NCBI GenBank assembly: GCA_902787755.1
Contig: CADAHL010000003.1
Coordinates: 61,991-125,990 of the forward strand
Source of the DNA: Oscillospiraceae bacterium
GTDB taxonomy: Bacteria; Bacillota; Clostridia; Oscillospirales; Oscillospiraceae
Direction of reading: 5' to 3'
Length of the DNA stretch: 64,000 nucleotides
Part shown: piece by piece, positions 24,122-32,864 of the stretch
Position numbering within the stretch: position 1 is the stretch's first letter
How the letters are laid out: the number at the start of each line of letters is the position of its first letter
Notes under the pieces: generated by a model
Seen by the model: only the letters and a program-made list of their open reading frames with translations
Told to the model about the DNA's origin: nothing
Databases searched by the model: none
Program-made: the position numbers and the translations under genes

Positions 24122-24936
24122 TGGTTTTTCCTCTGTTTCCCGTCCCCAGCGATGGCCTCCACCGCCAGCAGGGCGAATATCTGTTTGCAGCTTACGTTGA
24201 CCCGAAGGTATTTCATACATTTCTGACACAGTTCGGTGACCATGATCAGGGCTTCCCGATCCAGACCGGGCTCCCGATCCCTGCCGCAGAGCAGATCCGC
24301 GGCCCGGGACTGCAGCTGGGCAAAGAAATCCGGCGCCAGGCGGTTGTCCATGGTCTCGTTGGCCGAGCACCAGCTCATCAGCTCCAGCGCATCCCCCTTG
24401 GCCAGGGCCCGGAGGAACTCATCCGCTTTTTTCCGCAGCTCCGGATCCTCCTGATCGCCGCTGTTTCGGGAGAACACGGCGCAGCGGGACCGGACGGTGG
24501 GCAGCAGTGAGCCGGGATTGGGCGTGCAGAGGAGAAAGTAGACCCCTCTCGGCGGCTCCTCCAGCAGCTTCAGCGCCGCGTTCTGAGCGCTGAAATTCAT
24601 CTTCTCCGCTTCGTCCACGATATAGACCTTTCTGGGGCTCTCGTTGGGCAGCACGTAGGCGTCGGCGGCCATGGCGCGGATCTGGTCCACGCTGATCTCC
24701 GTCTTCTTCCGGCCGTCCCGGGAGGTATCCCGGCGGATGGTGATCACATCCGGGTGGATCTGTTCCCGGACCTTCCGGCAGGCGGCGCAGACGCCGCAGG
24801 GCACCGGCCCGTCAGACGAGCACACCAGCGCGGCAGCCAGCTCCCGGGCCAGCTCCAGGCATTTCTCCCCGTCCGGTTCAGAGACGATATAGGCGTGATG
24901 CAGCCGCTCTGCGTCCGCAAATTGCATCTGTGCCAT
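24118..24936 (-). CDS. holB: DNA polymerase III delta' subunit (clamp loader)
   Basis: The 272-residue protein is the delta' part of the clamp loader. It has [19 protein letters not shown] (a degenerate P-loop region), a zinc module ([10 protein letters not shown]), the sensor and helicase-like region [21 protein letters not shown], and the SRC motif in [10 protein letters not shown]. At 272 residues it is shorter than the usual 320-340, mainly at the C-terminal collar. Its stop overlaps the ricT TTG start. A TTGACT-17-TAAAAT promoter precedes it. Confidence 0.93.
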   Translation of the reverse strand: MAQMQFADAERLHHAYIVSEPDGEKCLELARELAAALVCSSDGPVPCGVCAACRKVREQIHPDVITIRRDTSRDGRKKTEISVDQIRAMAADAYVLPNESPRKVYIVDEAEKMNFSAQNAALKLLEEPPRGVYFLLCTPNPGSLLPTVRSRCAVFSRNSGDQEDPELRKKADEFLRALAKGDALELMSWCSANETMDNRLAPDFFAQLQSRAADLLCGRDREPGLDREALIMVTELCQKCMKYLRVNVSCKQIFALLAVEAIAGDGKQRKNH

Positions 24937-24973
24937 AAGCGCCTCCTGTCAAGAAATCATAACAAATCAATGT

Positions 24974-25002
24974 ATTTTACATCCGCAGTCCCCTGTAGTC
25001 AA
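24974..25002 (-). promoter_or_regulatory. Promoter of holB-ricT
   Basis: On the minus strand TTGACT and TAAAAT are 17 bases apart, about 38 bases before the holB start. Confidence 0.8.
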
Positions 25003-25021
25003 TGGTTTTTTCTCCCTTCCG

Positions 25022-25066
25022 AAAACAGCAGCACCCGCAGAGCCCAGGCCCTGCGGGTGCTGCTGT
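25022..25066 (-). terminator. Terminator of rpmE
   Basis: CAGCAGCACCCGCAG pairs with CTGCGGGTGCTGCTG, a 15-bp perfect stem, followed on the minus strand by TTTTC. Confidence 0.85.
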
Positions 25067-25087
25067 CGGATCAGCAAAAAGAACCGA

Positions 25088-25288
25088 TCACTTGATGCCG
25101 TACTTGCGGTTGAACTTATCCACGCGGCCGCTGGTGTCGACCAGCTTCTGCTTGCCGGTGTAGAAGGGGTGGCACTTGGAGCAGATCTCAACGGTGATGT
25201 TCTGCTTGGTGGACCCGGTCTCGATCACGGCGCCGCAGGCGCAGCGGATGGTGGTCGGCTTATAGTTGGGATGGATACCTGCCTTCAT
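25088..25288 (-). CDS. rpmE: 50S ribosomal protein L31, zinc type
   Basis: The 66-residue protein is L31 of the zinc-binding (C+) type: [19 protein letters not shown] at the start and [14 protein letters not shown] with the second Cys pair. Such L31 can act as a zinc store that is replaced by a zinc-free copy under zinc limitation; none is in the window. ATG 25288 has GAGGAG upstream. It is a single gene with a strong promoter and a perfect terminator stem. Confidence 0.97.
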   Translation of the reverse strand: MKAGIHPNYKPTTIRCACGAVIETGSTKQNITVEICSKCHPFYTGKQKLVDTSGRVDKFNRKYGIK

Positions 25289-25361
25289 AGGTGTTACGCT
25301 CCTCGTCCAAGGCTGCCATGATTGTGCCCGCAACAGGGCATAGTTACATGGCGCAAGGGGG

Positions 25362-25390
25362 ATTGTATCACAGCTCTCCGGTAAATGCAA
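25362..25390 (-). promoter_or_regulatory. Promoter of rpmE
   Basis: On the minus strand TTGCAT and TACAAT with a 17-base spacer, about 75 bases before the start codon, leaving a 60-70 nt leader. Confidence 0.75.
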
Positions 25391-25494
25391 GAGAAATTCC
25401 AGCATTTTTTGCCTCTTTCGCGATTTTGGATTGTGCCCCCGCGGTTTCTGTGATACACTGGCAAGGCCATCTGAAAGAAAGGCAGGTACCTGAA

Positions 25495-26505
25495 ATGAAA
25501 GCGCTTCGGCTTTTTGTTCCGATCCTTCTCCTGGCGCTGTTGCTCTGCGCCTGCGGCTCCCCTGCCGCTCCCGCTCAGCCGGTCGAGGCGGCCACGCCGG
25601 AACCGCTTGCCACACCGGAGCCCACCCCGGAGATTCTCTCCACCATCACGCTGAAGAACGACGGGCTGCCCGAGGGCTATCAGCTGACGGACTATACCCT
25701 GGCCCGCAACTCCACCGCCTACACCGAAACCTACATCGACACCGGGGTCTTCCCCACCAACCAGACCGGCTTCTGGGTGGATTTCGAATGCGTGGAGGGA
25801 TACCACAACGTGGAATCCTGGTTCTTCGGCTGCTTTGAGCGAAAGTGCGAGCTGTTCATGGAGGTGGGCTACCACCTGGGGCAGAACAACGAGGCCCATT
25901 TCTACACCGCCACCGGCACCCAGTATTCCCAGCTTGAGGACCCCTCCGCCCGGACTGTGGCCTGGCTCCATCCGGAGGATTACTTCTATCCCAACGTGAC
26001 GGTAGGCATGACCTTCTATGACTTCACCGAGCCGGTGAGCCGGAGCTTCTACCTGTTCTCCCGGGACAACGGAGACCGTAACGGCATGGCCGGAGACGTG
26101 GAATATCTTGGCGACTACGCGCTGCGGGTCTACGGCTGTAAGATCTGGGACGAGCAGGAGCCGGTCCGCGACTACCTGCCCTGCGTCCGCCTCAGCGACG
26201 GCACGGCGGGCATGTATGATCTTGTTGAGGGGCGCTTCTGTTCAAGTGACGGCGACGGCCAGTTTGAGGCCGGGCCCGAGCTTCTGAGCGAGACCCAGGT
26301 CCCGGCCGTCAACGGCATGGTGACGGAAACCCTCCCGGTGGCAGAGCGGCCCGGCTTTGTGTTCCGGGGCTGGTACACCGAGCCGGAGGGCGCCGGCCTG
26401 TGCTGCATCGACGCCCAGGGTCAGCCCTGCGGCGACGCCGGCACCGAAGACCGAACGCTCTACGCCTTCTGGGAACGGGACGAGGCTTGGTTTGATCAAT
26501 ATTGA
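25495..26505 (+). CDS. Lipoprotein of unknown function with C-terminal InlB-like repeat
   Basis: This 336-residue protein has a lipoprotein signal ([17 protein letters not shown], lipidated Cys about 19), a Pro/Glu/Ala linker, a central beta-rich domain (residues about 60-250) of the kind that reads Y-I-D-T-G near its start, and a C-terminal [15 protein letters not shown] segment typical of the InlB B-repeat (Listeria-Bacteroides repeat). It is likely attached to the outer membrane face of the cytoplasmic membrane. The start is set by the signal peptide; the ribosome site (AAGGCAGG) is modest. A hairpin follows. Confidence 0.75.
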   Translation: MKALRLFVPILLLALLLCACGSPAAPAQPVEAATPEPLATPEPTPEILSTITLKNDGLPEGYQLTDYTLARNSTAYTETYIDTGVFPTNQTGFWVDFECVEGYHNVESWFFGCFERKCELFMEVGYHLGQNNEAHFYTATGTQYSQLEDPSARTVAWLHPEDYFYPNVTVGMTFYDFTEPVSRSFYLFSRDNGDRNGMAGDVEYLGDYALRVYGCKIWDEQEPVRDYLPCVRLSDGTAGMYDLVEGRFCSSDGDGQFEAGPELLSETQVPAVNGMVTETLPVAERPGFVFRGWYTEPEGAGLCCIDAQGQPCGDAGTEDRTLYAFWERDEAWFDQY

Positions 26506-26509
26506 CGTC

Positions 26510-26542
26510 ATAAAGGGCTGCGGCAAAACCGCAGCCCTTTAT
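26510..26542. terminator. Hairpin between convergent genes
   Basis: ATAAAGGGCTGCGG pairs with CCGCAGCCCTTTAT around CAAAA. The stem is strong but there is no long T-run on either side, so it is a probable two-way terminator. Confidence 0.65.
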
Positions 26543-27351
26543 GCGTCCGCCATCCGGATCTCGCTCTTGAAATACCGTTCCTGGAACCAGGTCTTCTCCC
26601 GGATCTCCTCCTCGGACAGGCGCAGATTCAGGGGCGTCACCACCCACTTGTCCTCCGCGTCGTCCAGCCGGTGGATCACCGCGGCCAGTCTGCCGGTGAA
26701 CTCCTCCACCGGCTCCTCCACGCCCAGGAGATAGGCGTCCTGCTCCTCCCCGTCCGGGGCCATCCGTCCGGGCACATAACCATAGTTCACCGGGTAGATC
26801 AGGTCCGGCCATTCCGGGTGGGCGCTGCCCATGGGCCGATCCACCTTTACCGTCACCTTGCAGCCGGGCAGCCATCTCTCGTCTGTGACCAGATGGCGGA
26901 TCTCCTGCCTCGGTTTCTTCAGCTCCGTCCGGAAAAAGCCGGGATACATGGGCCGGGGATCGTCGGCGCTGGCCCAGGTCAGATGCTCCCGGAAGCCATC
27001 CTCGGTGAAGCTGTCGCAGCGAAGCTGCAGGTCCTCGGGCGTCTTCATGTAGAAGAGGAAGGACAGCTCGTAGATCACCTTCCCCAGCTTGGAGGGAGAA
27101 TCGCCGATAAAGTAGTTCTCATGGACAAAGCCCAGCCGGTCGATCTCCAGCGCCAGTCCGGTCTCCTCCCGGACCTCCCGGACCACGGCCTGCTCCGCCG
27201 TCTCGCCGAACTGGATCCTCCCGCCCACGGTATACAGATAGGGGGAGTCCTCGTTCCCCACCATGAGGAATCTGTCTCCCTTTTGGATGATGGCTCCCAC
27301 TCGCAGGTTCAGGTAGCCCTCCCCGCAGGGGACGGTCATATCCGCCGCCAT
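26539..27351 (-). CDS. Nudix hydrolase fused to an inorganic-pyrophosphatase-like domain
   Basis: This 270-residue protein has two domains. Residues about 12-140 are a Nudix fold with a full Nudix box at 44-66 (G-x5-E-x7-REVREETG). Residues about 160-260 (KVDRPMGSAHPEWPDLIYP, VNYGYVPGRMAPDGEEQDAY) match the short inorganic-pyrophosphatase-like proteins of Clostridia. One could release pyrophosphate from a nucleotide and the other split it; this is inference. I chose ATG 27351 because GGGAG lies just upstream. The gene has no close partner. Confidence 0.82.
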   Translation of the reverse strand: MAADMTVPCGEGYLNLRVGAIIQKGDRFLMVGNEDSPYLYTVGGRIQFGETAEQAVVREVREETGLALEIDRLGFVHENYFIGDSPSKLGKVIYELSFLFYMKTPEDLQLRCDSFTEDGFREHLTWASADDPRPMYPGFFRTELKKPRQEIRHLVTDERWLPGCKVTVKVDRPMGSAHPEWPDLIYPVNYGYVPGRMAPDGEEQDAYLLGVEEPVEEFTGRLAAVIHRLDDAEDKWVVTPLNLRLSEEEIREKTWFQERYFKSEIRMADA

Positions 27352-27377
27352 TTGCAGTCTCCCTTCGTCTTTGTCCA

Positions 27378-27413
27378 AGAAAAATCTCCCCGGAAAGCTC
27401 CGGGGAGATTTTC
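27378..27413. terminator. Bidirectional terminator
   Basis: AAAATCTCCCCGGA pairs with TCCGGGGAGATTTT around AAGC. It lies after the minus-strand zinc-ribbon gene and before the Nudix gene, so it mainly ends the former. Confidence 0.85.
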
Positions 27414-27427
27414 GATTGTACCGATTC

Positions 27428-28099
27428 TCAGTTGCCGGTGTAGATCGTAACCTTGGTCTCCACGCCGTTGCAGGAGCAGGTCAGGGTCACGCCGCCGGGC
27501 TTGTGGGACACGAACTCACAGGTGCACTCCTTGGTGTCATCGCTGACGGAGATCTTGATCACGCTGTCGTCGCTGATGGTCCACTTGAAGGTCGCGTCGG
27601 GGAAGTTGCCCACAGGGTAGGCCTGGGCAGTCAGCTTGACCGGCTCCCAACCGGCGCGGAGGGTAAACTCCTGGGTCTCCTTCTCGAAGAAGAACACCTT
27701 GACGGAATCCGGCTTGGGGGTAGGCGTGGGCGTGGGCGTAGGCGCGGTCTCGATCACCTGGCTGATCTCAGGTGTGATCTCGGGAGCCGCCGTGGTGGCG
27801 GGCGTCCGGCCGGCGGAACCGCCGGAGGGATTGCCGTCCAGCCCGTTCAGGCTGGTGGAGACCATCACGATCACCGCAAGAACAACGGCCACCACAAGGA
27901 TGAGGCCAAAAATCATCTGCCACTTGGTATTGGACTCCGCCCGCTCAGCAGCCGGAGTTCCCTTGACGGTGCTGGGTGAGGCGGCGGGGACCCGTCCGCT
28001 CTGGTTCACCCTGCGCGTACCGCAATTGGGGCAGGAGCCGCGCAGCGCCGAAAACGTCTGTCCGCAGCGGCGGCATTTCACTTCAGGTAAAACGCTCAT
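27428..28099 (-). CDS. Zinc-ribbon membrane protein with extracytoplasmic Ig-like domain
   Basis: This 223-residue protein begins with a zinc ribbon (CRRCGQTFSALRGSCPNCG, residues 9-27), then a membrane helix (MIFGLILVVAVVLAVIVMV, about 61-79), a Thr/Pro-rich spacer (TAPTPTPTPTPKP), and a C-terminal beta domain with the spacing of bacterial Ig-like (Big2) domains (TLRAGWEPVKLTAQAYP, WTISDDSVIKISV). The ribbon would be cytoplasmic and the Ig domain outside. ATG 28099 has GGAGG and a consensus promoter. Function unknown. Confidence 0.8.
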   Translation of the reverse strand: MSVLPEVKCRRCGQTFSALRGSCPNCGTRRVNQSGRVPAASPSTVKGTPAAERAESNTKWQMIFGLILVVAVVLAVIVMVSTSLNGLDGNPSGGSAGRTPATTAAPEITPEISQVIETAPTPTPTPTPKPDSVKVFFFEKETQEFTLRAGWEPVKLTAQAYPVGNFPDATFKWTISDDSVIKISVSDDTKECTCEFVSHKPGGVTLTCSCNGVETKVTIYTGN

Positions 28100-28144
28100 A
28101 TTTGATCCTCCAATCATCAAGGAATCGGGTAGGGTACTGATAGC

Positions 28145-28173
28145 ATAATACAACTTTATTGGGATTTCGTCAA
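28145..28173 (-). promoter_or_regulatory. Promoter of the zinc-ribbon/Ig-like gene
   Basis: On the minus strand TTGACG and TATTAT are 17 bases apart, about 46 bases before ATG 28099. Confidence 0.85.
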
Positions 28174-28180
28174 GAGTAAG

Positions 28181-28202
28181 CCGCCCCAAAGGCGGTTTTT
28201 TT
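28181..28202 (+). terminator. Plus-strand terminator without a plus-strand gene
   Basis: CCGCC and GGCGG pair around CCAAA and are followed by seven T. All genes around it run on the minus strand, where no T-run follows the stem. Confidence 0.6.
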
Positions 28203-28269
28203 GCGTGTTTTTCGGGCAAAATCCCCCACTTTAGCGTCGAAATTAAGGAAATTTAATAAACAATTCGGC

Positions 28270-29223
28270 TCAATCCCGCTCCCAGGTCCGCTCGCTGATG
28301 ATATAACGGGGACGGGCCTTGGTCTCCATATAGATCTTCCCGATATACTCCCCGATGATGCCCAGGCAGATCAGCTGCACCCCGCTGACAAAACAGACGA
28401 TGCAGGTCATGCTGGCCCAGCCGGTCACGGCTTTCCCGCACAGGGCGGTGATCAGGGCCCAGAGTACGCCGATGAAGCTGATGAGCGCCACCACCAGGCC
28501 GAAGCCGGTGATGAGCCGCAGGGGCTTTACCGACAGGCTGGTGATACCGTCCACCGCCAGGCCGATCATTTTCTTCAGAGGATAGTGGCTCTCGCCGGCG
28601 ATGCGTTCGGCCCGGGAATAGCTGACCGTGGTGCTCTTGAAGCCCACCAGGGGGATCAGACCCCGGAGGAACAGATTGACCTCCTTGAAGTTGGCAAACT
28701 CCTGCAGGACCCGGCTGCTGATGAGCCGGTAGTCGGCGTGGTTATAGACGACCTCGGCGCCCATGGCCGCCAGGAACTTGTAAAAGCTCTGGGCGGTGAA
28801 GCGCTTGAAGAAGGTGTCGGTCCGGCGGCTGGAGCGCACGCCGTAGACCACGTCGCAGCCCTTGAGATACTCGTCCACCATCTGATCCATGGCGTCGATG
28901 TCGTCCTGACCGTCGCAATCGATGGAGATAGTGATGTCGCAGCGGTCCTTGGCCTCCATGAGGCCCGCGAGGACGGCGTTCTGATGGCCCCGGTTCCGGC
29001 TCTGGCAGATGCCGATGTAGTGGGGATCCTGCCGGGAGAGCTCCTTGATGATCTCCCAGGTCCGGTCCTTGCTGCCGTCGTTGACGAACAGGACCCGGCT
29101 CTCGTCGCTGATCTTGCCAACCGCGGCCAGATTCCGGATCTTCTCCAGGAACATGGGCGCCGTGATGGGCAGAACCTCCTGTTCGTTGTAGCAGGGGATC
29201 ACGATGTACAGTACTGGCGTCAT
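28270..29223 (-). CDS. Family 2 glycosyltransferase, GtrB/DPM1-like
   Basis: This 317-residue enzyme would transfer a sugar from a nucleotide to polyprenyl phosphate at the inner membrane face. The GT-A domain (residues 1-225) starts LYIVIPCYNEQEVLP, has FVNDGSKDRTWE, SRNRGHQNAVLAG and the metal motif SIDCDGQDD. Two membrane helices lie at about 230-257 and 267-290. The two genes upstream on the same strand encode large membrane proteins that could use its lipid-linked product. It is the last gene of the group beginning at 32778. Confidence 0.9.
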   Translation of the reverse strand: MTPVLYIVIPCYNEQEVLPITAPMFLEKIRNLAAVGKISDESRVLFVNDGSKDRTWEIIKELSRQDPHYIGICQSRNRGHQNAVLAGLMEAKDRCDITISIDCDGQDDIDAMDQMVDEYLKGCDVVYGVRSSRRTDTFFKRFTAQSFYKFLAAMGAEVVYNHADYRLISSRVLQEFANFKEVNLFLRGLIPLVGFKSTTVSYSRAERIAGESHYPLKKMIGLAVDGITSLSVKPLRLITGFGLVVALISFIGVLWALITALCGKAVTGWASMTCIVCFVSGVQLICLGIIGEYIGKIYMETKARPRYIISERTWERD

Positions 29224-29235
29224 GGTCTTCCTCCT

Positions 29236-30663
29236 TTAGCTTTCCGAAGTTATTTCTGTTTTTCTGCCGGCGCAGGCGGCCAGCAGGACGAATACAGGGA
29301 TGATGGAATAGTGGTAGCGGGCGGCGACCTCCACCAGCATCTGGCTCAGGATCAGGCCGATGGCATAGAGGGGGGCCAGCAGGAAGGTCCCCTGCTCCCG
29401 CCGCTTCCACAGTCGGAAGGCGCCCAGCAGAGCAAGCCCCGCCAGGAAATAGTAATACACATTGCTGATCATGCAGGCCAGGCGATAGGCGGTATCGCCC
29501 AGGGCCGGCGCGTCATAGTAGGCTCCCGCCTCGTCGTTGCCCAGCAGCGTGGCCAGCTTTCTCGGCAGCAGCCGTCCCAGATCCGCCTGCCGCACCCGCT
29601 CCGCCGCCTGGTCCAGCATCTGCTGCTGGGCCTGCTCGGCGCTGAGCGTGTCCCAGTAGATCCCATGGAGCCGGGCGATATCCTCCTCGCTGTAGGAGCC
29701 CATGGTGTCCATATTGAAGCCCACGCAGATGCTGTAGCCGGGGACCGAGGCCGTCTCCTGCCCGATCCTGTCCTCCAGGTACCCGTTCCAAAGGCCGCCC
29801 AGAGGCAGATACACCGCCAGCACCAGGGCCAGATAAGCGCCCCAGCGCAGCCAGCCGGACGGCTCCTTCGCTTTCTTTCCCCGCAGCAGCAGGATCCAGA
29901 TCCCCAGGGCGATCATAGGGATCACGCCGATGGGCCGGGCGGTGTTCATCAGCCGCAGGGCCAGTCCGCCCAGAGCCCCCATCCCGAGCATCAGCGGGAG
30001 CCGGACCCGGTCGGCATAGGCCGTCAGGGTCAGAAACAGCAGCAGCAGGCAGGTATAGTACGCGTCGGCATAGACTCCCTCGCAGAACAGCAGCCGGGAG
30101 GGGCAGCAGATCCAGAACAGGCAGCCGAGAGCGGCGGTCCTCAGATCCCGCCATCGCAGCAGCAGGCAGAAGATGCAGAGGCCGCTGAGGCAGCCCAGCA
30201 CGGCGTTGGCTGCCGCCGGCACCGCCAGGCTCTCCCCGAACAGGCGCAGCAGCGGCGCCAGGAAGGCGGCGTAGCCCATGATGTGGGGAAACATCGCCAC
30301 GAACTCCGGGTTGGGAATCGGCTCGCCCCGGCTCAGGGCCAAGGCGGTGATCCAATAGGTATAGGCGTCCACTTCCGGCTCCAGACGCAGGGGCAGGGCC
30401 GCCGCCAGACTCAGCACCAGACACAGCGCCGTCAGGGCAAGGCAGGTCTTCCCCGCTCCCACACGCTCCGCAAGAGAGGGCACTGCGGGCTTCCTCTTTC
30501 CCAACAGCAGCCACAGGCCCAGTGGGAGCGCGGACAGGACCAGCGCCGCCAAATAGGACTTATGCGCAAGATTTCCCACGGTGCCCAGCAGGATCGCCAG
30601 GCCCGTCAGCAGCGCGAAAATTGCCAGCATCAGACCGGTCAGGCTCCGGGACAGCTTCTCCAT
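29236..30663 (-). CDS. Polytopic membrane protein, glycosyltransferase GT-C-like (copy 2)
   Basis: This 475-residue protein has about 11-12 hydrophobic segments and an acidic loop after the first helices (LEPEVDAYTYW), like the D-x-Y/E loops of GT-C enzymes that use polyprenyl-phosphate sugars. Its start MEKLSRSLTGLMLAIFALL, the HIMGYAAFLAPLLRLFGE stretch and the GYSICVGFNMDTMGSYSEED loop match the next gene upstream, so the two arose by tandem duplication. Only 2 bases separate them. A GtrB-like enzyme follows. The acceptor (teichoic acid, polysaccharide or protein) is not known. Confidence 0.8.
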   Translation of the reverse strand: MEKLSRSLTGLMLAIFALLTGLAILLGTVGNLAHKSYLAALVLSALPLGLWLLLGKRKPAVPSLAERVGAGKTCLALTALCLVLSLAAALPLRLEPEVDAYTYWITALALSRGEPIPNPEFVAMFPHIMGYAAFLAPLLRLFGESLAVPAAANAVLGCLSGLCIFCLLLRWRDLRTAALGCLFWICCPSRLLFCEGVYADAYYTCLLLLFLTLTAYADRVRLPLMLGMGALGGLALRLMNTARPIGVIPMIALGIWILLLRGKKAKEPSGWLRWGAYLALVLAVYLPLGGLWNGYLEDRIGQETASVPGYSICVGFNMDTMGSYSEEDIARLHGIYWDTLSAEQAQQQMLDQAAERVRQADLGRLLPRKLATLLGNDEAGAYYDAPALGDTAYRLACMISNVYYYFLAGLALLGAFRLWKRREQGTFLLAPLYAIGLILSQMLVEVAARYHYSIIPVFVLLAACAGRKTEITSES

Positions 30664-30665
30664 CC

Positions 30666-32114
30666 TCAGCCCTCCCCCGTCTCAGATCTGAGCTCCGCTC
30701 CGCCGGCACAGGCGGCCAGGAGCACCAGCATGGGAAGTGCGGAATAGTGGTAGCGTCCGGAGACCTCCACCAGCATCTGGGCCAGACTCAGGCCCAGAAC
30801 GAACAGCGGCGCGGTCAGAACCGTCCCCTGCTCCCGTCTCCGCCAGAGGCGCCAGGCCCCGGCCAGCGCCAGCAGGATCACGGTATAGTACCAGGTATTG
30901 CAGATCAGATTTCCAAGGCCCCGCAGGCCCTCGGGGATGGAACTTCCGTAATAGAACACAGCGGCCTGATCGTCGGCCAGGAACACCTTCCATTTGCTCA
31001 GAAGCAGCCGCGGGAGCCTGCTGCCCAGGGAGCGGATTCTCTCCGCAGCCAGAGCGAACATGGCCTGCTGGCCCGCCTTGGGCTGGCCGCCGGCCTCTTC
31101 GTTCAGGACCCGGCCGAAGGTCTCCATATCCTCCTCCGAGTACATGCCCCGGGTGTCCTCATTGAAGCCCACGTAGAAATTGTAACCCGGGATCCCGGCG
31201 GGCTCATAGCCGGTGACCTGCTGCACATGGGCGTCCCAAAGCGTTCCTGTGGGCCGGTAAACCGCCAGCAGCAGCACCAGAAACAGCCCCCAGCGCAGCC
31301 AGTCCCGGCCCTTTTTCAGATCCCGGCCCCGGAGGAACAGGATCCAGATCCCCAGGGCGATCAGGCACACGGCGGCGATGGGCCGGGCTACATTCACGCC
31401 CCGCAGGATCAGGCCGGCCAGTGCGCCCAGCAGCGCCATGGCCCAGAGTCGGTCCACCCTCTCGCTGAAGCCGAGCAGCAGCGTGTAGGCCAGCAGCAGG
31501 CAGGTGTACAGCGGCTCGGACAAAACCAGGGCGTTGTAGAGCGTCTTGGAGGGGCACAGGGTCCACAGCAGGAAGGCGGCGCAGGCGGCCCGCAGGCCGA
31601 AGAGCCGCAGGCAGACGCCGTACAGGGCCAGGCCGATCCCCAGACTCAGCAAGAGGTTGGCCCACTCGGCCACCGCTACCTGCTCTCCGAACAGCCGCAG
31701 CAGCAGACCCAGGAAGCTGGCGTAGCCCAGGATATGGGGATAGAGGGCGTCGTACAGGGCGGCGTCCCCCTCCAGGCGTCCGAACCGGGACAGGCTCACC
31801 GCGTCGCTCCAGAAGCGGCCGTAGTCCCCCTCCGGCAATAGATCGAAGCAGAGCAGCCAGGCCCCGTTCAGGGCCAGAAAAACAAGGCTCAGAACCAGGG
31901 CGGTCTTTCCCGGCCCCAGGCGCTCCGCCAATTCGGAGCCCGGCCTGCGGCGAAGAAACAGGATGAGCGCCGTCAGGCAGCCCGCCGCCAGCAGCGCACC
32001 GATCAACCCATGTCGGCTCAATCCCTCCTGGGCGGCCAGGGCCAGGGTCAGAGCAAGAGCCAGAGCAAACAGAGCCAGCATCAGGCCGGTCAGCGCTCTT
32101 GACAGTTTCTCCAT
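30666..32114 (-). CDS. Polytopic membrane protein, glycosyltransferase GT-C-like (copy 1)
   Basis: This 482-residue protein is the paralogue of the next gene downstream: it shares MEKLSRALTGLMLALFALAL, HILGYASFLGLLLRLFGE, GYNFYVGFNEDTRGMYSEED and a RREQGTVLTAPLFVLG end. It has about 11-12 membrane helices with an acidic early loop (LLPEGDYGRFW) in place of the other copy's VDAY motif, so the presumed catalytic residues differ between the copies. It follows a HAD phosphatase by 13 bases. Activity as a GT-C enzyme is inferred from topology and neighbourhood. Confidence 0.8.
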   Translation of the reverse strand: MEKLSRALTGLMLALFALALALTLALAAQEGLSRHGLIGALLAAGCLTALILFLRRRPGSELAERLGPGKTALVLSLVFLALNGAWLLCFDLLPEGDYGRFWSDAVSLSRFGRLEGDAALYDALYPHILGYASFLGLLLRLFGEQVAVAEWANLLLSLGIGLALYGVCLRLFGLRAACAAFLLWTLCPSKTLYNALVLSEPLYTCLLLAYTLLLGFSERVDRLWAMALLGALAGLILRGVNVARPIAAVCLIALGIWILFLRGRDLKKGRDWLRWGLFLVLLLAVYRPTGTLWDAHVQQVTGYEPAGIPGYNFYVGFNEDTRGMYSEEDMETFGRVLNEEAGGQPKAGQQAMFALAAERIRSLGSRLPRLLLSKWKVFLADDQAAVFYYGSSIPEGLRGLGNLICNTWYYTVILLALAGAWRLWRRREQGTVLTAPLFVLGLSLAQMLVEVSGRYHYSALPMLVLLAACAGGAELRSETGEG

Positions 32115-32127
32115 GCTCTTCCTCCCC

Positions 32128-32778
32128 TCAGGCCAGATAATCGGCCAGTTCTCCCACGGTCTTGAAATACAGGCCGCAGTTGCGGCGCATGAAAGCCTCG
32201 ATCTGAGGGATATCGTTGGACCAACCCACAGCGGCGAAATCCACGCCGCAGCGCAGGGCCATGTCGTAGCCGGGCTTCAGATCGTCGATCATCAGCAGAT
32301 CCGAGGGCTGCAGGCCGTAGGTCCGCATGATCTCCTCCAGCGGCCAGGGCTCCGGCTTCCGGCGCTCCAGCGGCTGCTCCCAGCCGAAGACCAGATCCGG
32401 CTCCGGCAGGCCGTTATGACGGTAATCCCGGCGAATATTGTCTTCAAAGGAATGGGAGACCACGCACACAAGCCCGCCCTGGGCCTTCTGCCGCTCCATG
32501 ATCTCCCGGATGCCGGGATAGGCCGCGGGGATGCGGGTGCGCACGTAACTGCGCCAGAATTGTCCCTCCACCTCCAGGTCGGCGTCGGTCATGCCGTAGT
32601 CCTGGCGGCACATCTCCACGAAACCCGGGGTGAAGTTCTTCCAGAAATACTCCTCAAGAGAGCAACTGCGCCCGGGATAATACAGGCGCAGATACTCCTC
32701 AAAACAGGGGTGATGAATGGTGGCGGTGCTGTTGACCACCGTATCGTCGTGGTCAAAGACAAGGCATTTGTATTTCAT
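32128..32778 (-). CDS. HAD-family phosphatase
   Basis: This 216-residue HAD superfamily hydrolase has motif I FDHDDTVVNST (residues 8-18), where His replaces the usual Phe between the two Asp; a helical cap; motif II VVSHSFE; a Lys in RRKPEPWP; and motif IV MIDDLKPGYDMA. It heads the group with the two GT-C-like genes and the GtrB-like gene, so it may act on a sugar phosphate used there, but this is inference. No clear ribosome site precedes its ATG. Confidence 0.85.
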   Translation of the reverse strand: MKYKCLVFDHDDTVVNSTATIHHPCFEEYLRLYYPGRSCSLEEYFWKNFTPGFVEMCRQDYGMTDADLEVEGQFWRSYVRTRIPAAYPGIREIMERQKAQGGLVCVVSHSFEDNIRRDYRHNGLPEPDLVFGWEQPLERRKPEPWPLEEIMRTYGLQPSDLLMIDDLKPGYDMALRCGVDFAAVGWSNDIPQIEAFMRRNCGLYFKTVGELADYLA

Positions 32779-32785
32779 AGGGTAC

Positions 32786-32862
32786 CAGGTGCGTCATGGC
32801 GCGCCGCGTCAAACCCTTGCGAAGCGACGCCATAACGATTCACGATTCCGTTTTTACGATTC
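32786..32862. repeat. Intergenic element related to the repeat at 60393
   Basis: Between the HAD gene and the CobW-like gene lies ATGGCG...CGCCAT followed by ACGATTCACGATTC and ACGATTCACTC. The CGATTCAC units resemble the right arm of the palindromic element in the ribosomal block (ACGATTCACTATTCACTC). It may be a degenerate copy of the same family. Confidence 0.4.
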
Positions 32863-32864
32863 AC

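Noticed and set aside
28201-30747. An 848-codon open frame on the plus strand
   Set aside because: It is antisense to the GtrB-like and GT-C-like genes, with a Gln/His/Gly-rich meaningless translation. The minus-strand genes have clear motifs.
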